A program made the position numbers and the translations under genes. A stretch of 44,253 nt of DNA from Purshia tridentata. Its lineage: Eukaryota; Streptophyta; Magnoliopsida; Rosales; Rosaceae. Positions 34,951 to 44,253 of the stretch are shown in pieces. The DNA lies in NCBI GenBank assembly GCA_003254885.1, contig QANT01006945.1:1-44253 (forward strand). The letters run 5' to 3'. How positions within the stretch are numbered: position 1 is the stretch's first letter; each line of letters starts with the position of its first letter. Under the pieces are notes generated by a model. It was not told the DNA's origin, did no database searches, and was given only the letters and a program-made list of their open reading frames with translations.

Positions 34951-37900
34951 TAACACGCCCCGACCCTCGGGCACGTGTCTAAGCTGCTGAAAACTGACAA
35001 CCGTTCCTGTAGGCCCCGTTTCTGAAACTGTGAGCCATGAATATAAAATAATTTACTGAAATCACTGTAATTTTACAAAACAATTCACATAAAACCAAGT
35101 GTAAAACCTTTTACGTAAAAATCACAGTGTAAAATAACTTTCTGAAAACAATGCTGGTCCCACTGCCTCGTCTTCTCTCCACTGCCTCCTCAACCTGCAA
35201 GCCTGCAAAACCAAACCCTGCACCCAACCACAGGTGCACCGGGTTTACACACAAACCCGGTAAGCTCACTAGAACTCGTATGAGTGAAAACTACTGAAAA
35301 CCTCAAATTAATAAATCATTAAAATAATCAATTCACAATCCGTCTTAATGCCTCAAACACAGTCAAACCACAAATCACAAATCATAAACCTTAACCTGAT
35401 CACCAAATCCTCTAAACCGATCAAATCCACTGTAATCCTTAATCCCTCAAAGATCCTCAATTTAACCTCTGACTGAACGATCACCTCGAACAATCCACCA
35501 GATCCTGACTTAGAATCCCACTAGATTCTCCAATAATCTTAGAATCCTCGATACCTATCCCAAACCAACTTAAACCTCAATTAATCCTTCCACTATCCTC
35601 AAATAACCTTTAGAACCCAGTAAATCCTCAATTAAAGCACTGATACTCTGAAACCTTTTACTTACCCTTAAATCTCAAAAGACCTTTGTTACTAAAACCT
35701 CGGCAATCAATTCTCGCCTAAACCTTTAAATTCAAAGTTTCTCAACACCTCACTGTCACCCTTTGAGATTCACCTAGCTTTAAAACATTTCATAAAAATC
35801 CACTGAAAACTCTTTGTAGAAACCTGCGTTTGAAATCCATTTTGCAAACTCTTTTAGAAAACAATAAAGCTGAGTCCCAATTTATAAAACAAGAACTGAA
35901 AACTCCGATGAATCAATAAAACTGGTCAAGTTCCCAAAATATCAATTAAGAACTGAAATCTATAATTCTCAAAAACAACTGTAAGCTGACAAGAAATGAA
36001 AACCATCATCTAAGTACCCTGGAAAAATGGCCATACACTCGTACGGAATGCTGCATCGTACGAGCAGGGCAAATCTAACTGGCCATACACCTGCACGGAA
36101 TTCTGTATCGTACAGGCAGGGCAAAGCTAACTGGCCATACACCTGTACGGAATTCTGCATCGTACAGGCAGGGCAAAGCTAACTGGCCATACACCTGTAC
36201 GGAATTCTGCATCGTACAGGCAGGGCAAATAACTGGTCATACGTGTACGCAGAGCTGCCCCCAAAGGGCGAGGCACCGCAACACATGGCCCAAAGCCTAT
36301 GTGTGTATCACGATGGGTCCCAAAGACCTTACTGAACTTATCTGTAGCTGGGCACTCATACGGCAATTTAAATCCAGTTTTAAGTTCTTCAAACCACAAC
36401 AAATAAAATCCTTTCTTAAAGAACAAAAGTTTCCAAAAACTGAAAAATAAGATCAAATCTTTATCTTTAACCAAGAATAAACTGAGTTCTTAAAATCAGT
36501 TTCCCAAAACCGAAATCCACACCAAATCACCTTAACAAACACTAATCTTAAAATCCTGGGAATCCCAATCCTAACCGAAAGTCTCCAACTGGAATTCACA
36601 ACCCCTCAACACAATCACTGATCCTTACTTAGTCCTCACTAAAGTTCCAAACATTATTTAATTCTGTAACCTCAAATAATCCTTAACTTATCGGTATTCC
36701 AATCCTAATTTCGTAACCTCCCTTAACTAGTAACTCGCAACCAAATCAAACAAACAAGCACACAAGCAACCAAATAACTAACTAAACTGAGAATTAAATA
36801 GTCTTAGGTTCACTCACTGTGACCGCGCGAAAAGCCCGAACTGCCCTTCGTGTCCTTCGTGGCTCCAATGCACGGATTCTAAATTCCGGCAGCATAACAG
36901 CATCGGAAATACAAATTCTCGTGCCGAGTGTACCTGCTAAGACCAGACAACCAATAACCAAACAAGTTTCACAACCAATCCGCTAACCAAGCCAAAAATC
37001 ACGAAAACGGGCGGGAACCACCACGCACGATGGCTACCCGACCCTCGGAAACCACACGGAAGGTCCGAGAACTCACCCACAAGCTCGGGTGGTTGGCCCG
37101 AGGCTGAAAACCAAGGAACGGTCGCTGGAACCGTCACACGCAGCGAGTCCTACGACGGTCAACGGGTGGTCAACTGTCAAAAACGAAACTCGCGTTTAGC
37201 TAAAACAAACTACATGGGCACGTAGAGGAGATCGAGGGGATCAAAACTCGAACCTGGGTCGACGGCCAAAAGTGGCCGGAAACTGACGAAAACTGGCTGG
37301 AAAGCCGGCGGCACACCCACACTCGATCCGCCGTCCACGGCGGTCCCACGGGTCAATCGAACCCACCAACACGCTGGGCTCGACGAGAGGAAGAGATCTG
37401 GGCGGTCACTGAGCCTCGTCGTCGCCGGAAACGGCGAGATCGCCGCCTATCACCCACGGTGCACGAGCTGGAACGCGAGTTTCTGGGCTGTTTCACGGGA
37501 AGCCGCCACCACCGGAGGGAAGAGGGAGGCGGCGCGAGCACGGCGATCTAAACACTAGGCCGGCCCACCGCCGGACGCGCCCCCACGCGCCGGCGAAAGG
37601 CGCGACTGGAAGTGGGTGTCGCGAGAGAGAGAAACTTCGGGAGAGGAGAGAGAAACTGCTGGGTTCCTGGGGTTCTGTGCCCTTTTTAAAATCCAACTTT
37701 TCCAAAATTACAACCTTGCCCCTCTCTTCACACGTCCGTAACTTCCAAACCGTAGCTCCGTTCGACGCGTGCTACGTGTCTACGAACTCGTGAGGACGAG
37801 ACCTTTCCAACGAACCCAAGGTCAACGCGAAAAGTCTTCCCGAACAAAAAGTCAACTTTTACCCCACGTTTTAAATGTCAAACTTAAAAATTTGAAAAAA

Positions 37901-37987
37901 AGACTAAAACGCTTTACTTTCCAAATAAAATCCCGGAAACTTTTAAAAAGCGTTTCAAAACCACTCTGGAAAGTGCGGGGTGTTACA
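34951..37987 (-). mobile_element. Solo LTR C (3037 bp)
   Basis: Minus-strand LTR from TGTAACACCCCGCAC (right end 37987) to CGTGTTA (left end 34951, where the terminal CA has mutated to TA). Perfect 5-bp duplication CATAC at 34946-34950 and 37988-37992. Length equals B to the base as counted, and it has B-type array units (36029-36240), so B and C are close relatives in opposite orientation. Confidence 0.93.
36029..36330 (-). repeat. Hairpin array and conserved block in LTR C
   Basis: Four ~52-bp units lie at 36029-36240, with stems (sense strand) CTCGTACG/CGTACGAG, CCTGTACG/CGTGCAGG and CCTGTACG/CGTACAGG twice. The conserved block is at 36241-36330. Confidence 0.85.
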
Positions 37988-38636
37988 CATACTCCCAATT
38001 ATATTCCTTTTCCTCAGCTTTCCACTAGCTCCAGTTTTTTGCCAAGAGATGCTTTTAAAAAGACTTACAAGAGAACATCCCCAAAGACTCAAAACTCTAA
38101 ATCCTCTTATCTGGTTTATGTGGAACAAGCATAAAAAGTCCCAGGCTGGACAACAAAACTGTGAGCTCCCCTATTTCTCATTCATTGAGGTATCTATCTA
38201 CCTGTGGTAAATAATATTTTTCATATATCCATCTCCAAAATTCTGAAATAAGCTTAGAAAGGCCCCATTCTTGTTACTAAACTTCTCCACCCAAACTTGA
38301 TAAGAGTTTCCCGCAGTCAAAGACATCGTTTTACAGTTGTATTGCCCTACTGGAGGGAAAGTCATGGGCCAGAATGCTAGTTTTACTTTGCTAACACCCC
38401 TCCCCCTGGGCCCAAAATCAAAAGCCTTCAGATTGCTTACATAGATGCGTGTGAGGCCAAAAAAGACCCAAACCATAGTCTACAACATTTAAAGTGAAAA
38501 GCAGAAGGATATCCAAATGATCAGATATAAGCACACTCAGATTTTGTACTGTAAACTACAGAAAAGCAGACAAGGAAAACAAATTTAAGTTTGAAACTTT
38601 GCTTCAGGCTAAAAGCAGACTTCTAGACTTACATAC
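37988..38636 (-). other. Glucosidase intron with a possible retroelement scrap
   Basis: After the donor at 38636 no further glucosidase exon follows. At ~38410-38393 the minus strand shows a purine tract (CCCAGGGGGAGGGG) followed by TGTTAGCAAAG, which looks like a copia polypurine tract and LTR start. The rest of that putative LTR would be split by LTR C. A 92-codon minus frame (38198-38476) spans this and is not recognised. Confidence 0.35.
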
Positions 38637-39944
38637 CAATTGAAGTGCCATGGAAATACTTATATGGAGGTGCTCCCAATTTGAAAGATTATCCCCCGTC
38701 CACGTTGCAGCGTACCTTTGGCTACCAATAAATCCAGCTCTGGTGAGAACAAAGGGACGTTTGTTTTCATTTCCCAACTTGATGCCTTCATAAGTTGATC
38801 TTGCCATCAGCATTCCATAGACCTAACAAGCAGCAAAATCAAAAACTTGAAGTTCAGAAATTTCACATGGTACCAGTGGTACATAACACAATCAAACAAG
38901 AAGGCATTCACAAACCAATAAAGCAGTCAAGTTTCTTGCCAGGATGCCATAGGAGCAAATGATTTTCAAAATATTTTAACCAAGAACCAATTGTAAAGAG
39001 TATATAATATGAAAAGCACAACACAAGGGTTGAACAAATGATACATTGTGATAGTGCGAGTGATTCTGACAACCACCAAGTTCATCATCTCTCTTATGAA
39101 TATTGCTCTCGGGCATCGGTTTTGTTACAACCTGAGAAAGAAGCAAAAATAAATAAAACAGATTGATACCAAAACAAGAAACTACAAGCACCAATAAAAA
39201 ATTATAGAACAACCTTAAAAATAGCTAGTTCATTCATATCATTCCATATACCGTGAACACCATTAGAAATGAAATCTTTGACTAATTTGGACCACCAGGA
39301 TTGAACTTTTGCAAAGTCTGGGAAAACACAAGGCCCAGGCCACACCTCCCCTGGAAATGGAAAGAAAAATTTAGCATAGTAAAATATTAGATTTCTTTTG
39401 AACTACCAATATATAAGAGAAATATACCAACAAAAGGCCTTCCATCTTCTTTCAAAATCCAGACATCAGTTTTAGAACCACTATCATAGACAAAATAACC
39501 ATCTTCCTGTTTTATCCCTGGGTCAAGCATCCGGATTGCTTTGAAACCATTTTGGTGTAGACCCTTCACCAAGGATTTCGGATATGAAAAGCGCTCCTGA
39601 AAGATATCATCGTAAAGAAAGTTTTTGTAAGAATGACACACAATATCCATTGTGTTTATAGAAACATAACAGTTTTATACGAAAAGTAGAAAAGCAACAC
39701 AAATACAGTGAACCAGCAGTCCAATGAGGGATCAATAACAAAGCAGCCACTGTCAACCAGCAATACAACCATCAAACACCAATCAAATACAGCTAAACAT
39801 CCTAGACCATGCCAAAATACTCGAAAGACATAAGAAACAGCTACTTCTCATTCCACATTCAGCAAGAAGAAAGGACAATCTTTGAATTTGTGAGAAACCA
39901 AAGCCTACAATGTCACCCACAATCTAACCTTGACCCAGAAAAAA

Positions 39945-40012
39945 AGCCGTGCAGGATGAAAGTCTCATGCACGGTTTTGAATGAGAGAAAGATCTCTATT
40001 GAACTTTTTCAT
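39945..40012 (+). other. Group II intron domain V and VI-like structure (organelle-derived DNA)
   Basis: 39945-39978 has the full domain V design: AGC triad at the start, lower stem AGCCGTGCA/TGCACGGTT, a 2-nt bulge (CA), upper stem GGAT/GTCT and a GAAA tetraloop. Four bases later AAT-G-AGAG...CTCT-ATT (39980-40000) forms a domain VI-like hairpin. Plant nuclear genes have no group II introns, so this is most likely a plastid or mitochondrial fragment inserted in the glucosidase intron between 39596 and 40180. From memory it resembles the end of the plastid ndhB intron; the donor needs a search. Its total extent is uncertain, perhaps 39880-40020. Confidence 0.7.
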
Positions 40013-41078
40013 TTATTAACTTCCAACCAAAACATGCATAAAACTCCTCAATATCATATACAAGATTCTCAAACTTCTATTCACCCCCCAAAGAAAGAAA
40101 ATGATGTCATCAAAGAACTAAAGATGGTAAACCATAACCAATGAATTGTCCCATTAAGAAAATGTAGGGGAAAAGATACCTTGTCAAAAGTGAAACAACG
40201 AAAACCATCCATGTAATCTATATCCATCCATACGACATCACACGGTATGCCCTTCTCTCGAAATGTTTTTGTAATCTGCAAATGTAAGTTGGTCAATGAT
40301 CATGAAAATAGATCATAAAATATCGCTTCGAAATTTGCACTTCCTACATAGTGACAAGGAGTATACATAACTTCGATGTAAAAAGCTGAAATCATAGTTC
40401 CAACTTCCAAGTATTATTATTTGACTGACAAGCTTATGCATATGTTGTGTATATGTCAGCAGAAACAACAGATGCATAAAGATGCATATGACCAAAAGCT
40501 TAAGTAAGAGAGAGAGAAAGAGAATATAACTTTAATTTGAGATAATTACCAAGTACGTACCTCCTGAACTTTCTTGTCAGTGTCATAACCCCAACAGCAT
40601 TGATGATAACCTAAGGACCACTTTGGGGGCATAAATACAGTCCCTATTGATAAAATTATCAACAATCAAAACAAATATAATAGCAACACAAATATAATGA
40701 TGAAAAACGACCCCATGTCTGTGGGCTACCCTGACTAGTAAACATACTTCTAATATCGATTTTAGATATTAGATTGTGGAATCTTGCATATCGATTGCAT
40801 ACATCAAATATATGGAGCCAGACCCCTCCTGCCAAGCACACCTTAAAAGGAAAGATAGAATCATACACAAAACAATAGCAGATATTTAATTGTCACAATG
40901 AAAACATTTTAAAAGGGGACATTAAACATAAGAGCATAAGCTAAATGGTTTGGGAAATTACCAATTGCATGTGATAAAGATATCAAAACAGCATTTGGTG
41001 AAGCAAACGGACCAAATGTAATGACAGGATAAGAGGATGGAGCAATGAACTGTACCACCGACTCTTTCCTCAGATGTT

Positions 41079-41465
41079 CTCGGTGAGATAATGATCCCAC
41101 CAAGCACGAAATTGTCCTGTGAACCCTACAACCAGGAGTTCTATTTTCAAAAATTGAAATCGCAACATGTTCTACGAACAAAGTGTTGTCTGTTTGGCCA
41201 CAAACTACCAAACACCTCTAGGAAATTTGAAAAATGGTGTTCGGTGGTTACCAACCGAACATCCTTCTATCCATTTGGTTGTGCACTGCCGAACATCCTT
41301 CCACCCGTTCGGTTGTGTGCTGCCGAACATTCTTCTAATTGTTCGGTGAATAGGTGCCCAAAAAAACTTTCAAAACCCTCCCCTTTGTGTTCAAGTTCAA
41401 CATTAAACAACTAAGATTCAAACTAGTGCAGCCCAAAAAAAAATTATTTGATATAAAGGGCAATG
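41079..41465. repeat. Region upstream of the first glucosidase exon, with a 35-bp minisatellite
   Basis: Three units of CCGAACATCCTTC...TTCGGTTGTG type start at 41254, 41289 and 41323 (period ~35 bp). At the left, 41239-41260 is a near-palindrome, GTTCGGT...ACCGAAC. No coding exon is recognised. The region ends in CAATG (41461-41465), the candidate target site of LTR D. Confidence 0.6.
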
Positions 41466-42612
41466 TGACACGCCCCGACCCTCGGGCACGTGCCTAAACT
41501 GCTGCAACCGAAACTGTTCCTGTTTCCTGAAATTGTGGGCCCTGTTTCTGAAACTGTGAGCCATGAATATAAAATAATTTATGAAAACACAACTGTAACT
41601 TTACAAAACAATTCACATAAAACCAAGTGTAAAAACCTTTTTCACAAAAACAAAACTGTAACATCTTTTACATAAAATCAAACGGTAAAACAAGTTTCTG
41701 AAGCACTGCTGGTCCCACTGCCTCGTCTTCTCTCCACTGCCTCCTCAGCTTGCTCAACCTGCAAAACCAACCCTACACCCAACCACAAGTGCACCGGGTT
41801 TACACACAAACCCGGTAAGCTCACTAGAGCCCGTGTGAGTGAAATCTAACTGAAAACCTCAAAATAAACTCAATTAAAATAATCAAATAAAGAACCAGCT
41901 TAAATCCTCAAATCATAATCAGTTCACAAATCAGAGATCATAATTATAAACCTGATCACCAATCCTCTAAACCAACCAATTCACTGTCCCAAATCTGTAA
42001 TACCTCAATTAGCCTCAATTGATCCCCTAAACTGAAAATCACCTCGATTTAAACCACAAGGTCCTGACTTAGAATCCCACTAAATTCTCCAATAATCTAG
42101 AATCCTCGATATCCATTCAAAACCAACTTAAACCTCAATTAATCCTTCCACTATCCTCAAATAACCTTTAGAACCCACTAAATCCTCAATTAAAACCACT
42201 GATACTCTGAAACCTTTTTCTTACCCTTACATCTCAGAAGACCTTTGTTACTCAAACCCTGGTAATCCATTCTCGCCTAAGCTTTAGATTCCAAGTTCTT
42301 AACACCTCACTGTTACCCTTTGAGATTCCCCAGCTTTAAAACATTTTATAAAAATCCACGAAAGAGAAAATAATCATCGATTTCAAATCCGCTTTAAAAA
42401 CTCTTAGGAATCAATAAAACTGATCAAAGTCTCAGATTATAAAATAAGAACTAAAGTTTCATGATCAAAACAATCTGTAACTCACAATCTGTAGAAATCA
42501 TTAAATCTGATCAAGTATCCCAAATTATAGAACAAGAACTGTAATTTAATGATCAAAACAATCTGTAAACTAACAAGAAATGAAAACGTCACCCAATCCA
42601 CATCCAGCTAAC

Positions 42613-42870
42613 ATGCCGTACATGCGCGGGGCTCACAACCTGCCGTACGCATGCAGGGCCCATAATCCTGCCGTACATGCGCAGGGCCTACGACCTGCCG
42701 TACGCATGCAGGGCCAATATCCTGCCGTACATGTGCAGAGCCAGGGTCTGTCATACACATGCAGGGCCAATAACTGCCGTATGTGCACGCAGGGCCGCCC
42801 CCAAAGGGCAAGGCATCCCGACACACGGCCCAAAGCCTATGTGTGTGCCGTGATGGGTCCCAAAGACCTG
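42613..42870 (-). repeat. Hairpin array and conserved block in LTR D
   Basis: 42613-42800 holds about seven half-units of the CCTGCCGTAC..GCAGGGCC type as in A. The conserved block is at 42790-42870 (ACACGGCCCAAAGCCTATGT). Confidence 0.85.
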
Positions 42871-43103
42871 TATAACCTGAGAAGCTGAACGATTACCAAC
42901 TGGGTGTTTTGAAAACCGTACCAATCCGAAAATGATATTTCCATTTCAAATCACCGAAACCATTTTCAAAACCTTTTTGGATATAACAAAAAATCCATCG
43001 AAACCAAAACTCGAACTTAATATTAAATCCTTTCTTAAAGAACCAACGTCATCAACAACGGATAAGTAAAATCAAATCTTTAATTTTATTCGAGAATAAA
43101 CTG

Positions 43104-43309
43104 AATTCTCAAAATCAGTTTCCAAAACCAAATCCATACTAAATCACCTTAAAAAGCCATAACTTTAAAATCCTGGGAATCCCAATCCTAACCGAAAGTC
43201 TCCAANAATTCTCAAATCAGTTTCCCAAAACCAAATCCATACTAAATCACCTTAAAAAAGCCATAACTTTAAAATCCTGGGAATCCCAATCCTAACCGAA
43301 AGTCTCCAA
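43104..43309. repeat. ~102-bp direct duplication flanking one N
   Basis: 43104-43205 and 43207-43309 both run from AATTCTCAAA to AAAGTCTCCAA with only single-base length differences in homopolymers. The N at 43206 sits exactly between them. LTRs A, B and C have one copy here, so this looks like un-collapsed contig overlap rather than biology. Confidence 0.85.
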
Positions 43310-44253
43310 CAGGAATTCACAAACCCTCAACACAATCACTGATCCTTACTTAAATCCATTCCTAATCCCGTACCCCTCTTACTAGTATCAGCAACCAGAT
43401 AACCAAGCATTCAAACCAGCCAAGTAACTAACTAACTGAGAGTTAAAGGATCCTAGGTTCACTCACTGTGACCGTGCGAAAGACCGAACTGCCCTTCATG
43501 TCCTTCGTGGCTCCTTTGCTCGGATTCTAAAATCCGGCAGCATAACGGCATCAGGGGTACAAATTCCCAAGCCGAGCGTACCTGTTAAGACCAGACAGTC
43601 ATGCAACCAAAGAAAAGTTCACAACAGATTCACAAACAATCCAACAAACAACCGAAACGGCGGGAACCACCCCGCTCGGGGGTTGCCCGACCCCGGAAAA
43701 CACACTCGAAAGGTCCGAGAACTCACCCACAAGCTCGGGTGGTTGGCCCGAGGCCGAAAACCAGAGAACAGTCGCTGGAACCGTCACACGCAGCTGGTCC
43801 CACGACGGTCAACGGCGGTCAACGGTGGTCAACTGTCAAAAACGAAACTCGCGTTTAGCTAAAACAAATTACATGGGGACGTAGAGGAGATCGAGGGGAT
43901 CAAAACTCGAACCTGGGTCGACGGCCAAAACTGGCCGGAAAAGGAGGAAATCAGGCCGGAAAGCCGGCGGCACACCCACGCTCAATCCGCCGCCCACGGC
44001 GGTCCAACGGTGCAATCGAACCCACCAACAAGCTGGGCTCGACGAGGGGAGAAGATCTGGGCAGGTGGGAGGTCGCGTCGTCGCCAGAAACGCCGCGATC
44101 GCCGCCATGACGCCGACTGTGCCCGCGCGATCTCTCGAGTTCTGGGCTGTTTCACGGCGAGCCGCCACCATGGGAAGGAAGAGGGGGGCGGCGCGAGCAC
44201 GACGAGCCGAAGACCAGGCCGGCCCGCCACCGGACGCGCCCCCACGCGCCGGC

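Larger units (their letters stand above)
30778..41078 (-). pseudogene. HGL1-like: GH31 alpha-glucosidase gene (heteroglycan glucosidase 1-like), disrupted
   Basis: Exons read on the minus strand with GT-AG borders: ~41078-40962 (VVQFIAPSSYPVITFGPFAS), 40643-40561 (PPKWSLGYHQCCWGYDTD), 40275-40180 (CDVVWMDIDYMDGF), 39596-39428 (GFKAIRMLDPGI), 39350-39214 (HGIWNDMNELAIF, with the GH31 nucleophile Asp in WNDMNE), 39131-39045, 38822-38637 (FVLTRAGFIGSQRYAATWTGD). All seven are in phase and free of stops. The following exons (GPDIGGF acid/base region and about 100 residues) are not found. Homology resumes at 30994-30907 (GIWLSFDFDDSHP) and stops after DLLALYLR (30802-~30778), where copia begins. 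The 5' exons lie beyond LTR D or are lost. The family enzyme trims alpha-glucosyl residues from glycans; this copy cannot make it. Confidence 0.9.
41466..44253 (-). mobile_element. LTR D of the same family, cut by the window end
   Basis: Minus-strand LTR whose 3' end TGACACGCCCC (reverse strand ...GGGGCGTGTCA) lies at 41466. It runs at least to 44253, about 250 bp short of the expected 5' end. Array type is A-like (42613-42800). The three hairpins are at 41776-41833. A sense frame of 100 codons (44171-43869) is similar to the one in B. Contains a single N at 43206 inside a duplicated stretch. Confidence 0.9.

Overview
This is plant nuclear DNA, from an angiosperm and probably a eudicot. The coding remnants are plant-type: a heteroglycan/alpha-glucosidase (GH31) gene and a RECQL2-type helicase, both with short GT-AG introns, embedded in plant Ty3/gypsy, Ty1/copia and CACTA elements. 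I cannot name the species. No gene in the window looks intact. About three quarters of it is transposable-element sequence, much of it nested.

Layout: (1) 1-1539 is the terminal part of a CACTA (En/Spm) transposon ending ...TTGTAGTG. (2) About 2400-16196 is a decayed Ty3/gypsy element of the Tat/Ogre type lying on the minus strand (gag, protease, RT-RNase H, a second archaeal-type RNase H, integrase). Between integrase and its 3' LTR it carries an opposite-strand gene remnant of the plant mobile domain (PMD) family. A 2.75 kb LTR of another family (12797-15547) sits in its 5' part. (3) 16197-18460 holds LTR fragments and unassigned DNA. (4) 18461-20166 is the 5' part of a second CACTA element, cut off just after the start of its TNP2-type transposase by an LTR fragment (20167-20987). 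(5) 22538-24663 is a broken RECQL2-like helicase fragment, minus strand. (6) 25506-30777 is a 5'-truncated Ty1/copia element, minus strand, split inside its polymerase by a solo LTR. (7) 30778-41078 is a disrupted GH31 alpha-glucosidase gene (HGL1-like), minus strand. Seven consecutive exons are clean, the exons carrying the acid/base region are missing, and its 3' end is cut inside an exon by the copia element.

The dominant repeat is a ~3.04 kb LTR family present four times (A 26563-29609 minus, B 31434-34470 plus, C 34951-37987 minus, D from 41466 minus, running off the window). A, B and C are complete solo LTRs with perfect 5-bp target duplications (TCGGG, GCTCT, CATAC). B and C face each other across 480 bp inside the glucosidase gene, forming a ~3 kb inverted repeat.

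The most interesting signal is RNA-like structure inside these LTRs: (a) a near-invariant ~95-bp block shared even with a much diverged LTR family; (b) immediately beside it, a tandem array of small hairpins whose unit differs between subfamilies (A/D against B/C) although the position is the same, with stem changes that compensate one another; (c) about 270-330 bp before the LTR end, three back-to-back hairpins conserved in all four copies. Also notable are a well-formed group II intron domain V (with a domain VI-like hairpin) in a glucosidase intron, pointing to organelle-derived DNA, and a probable assembly overlap artefact around a single N at 43206.
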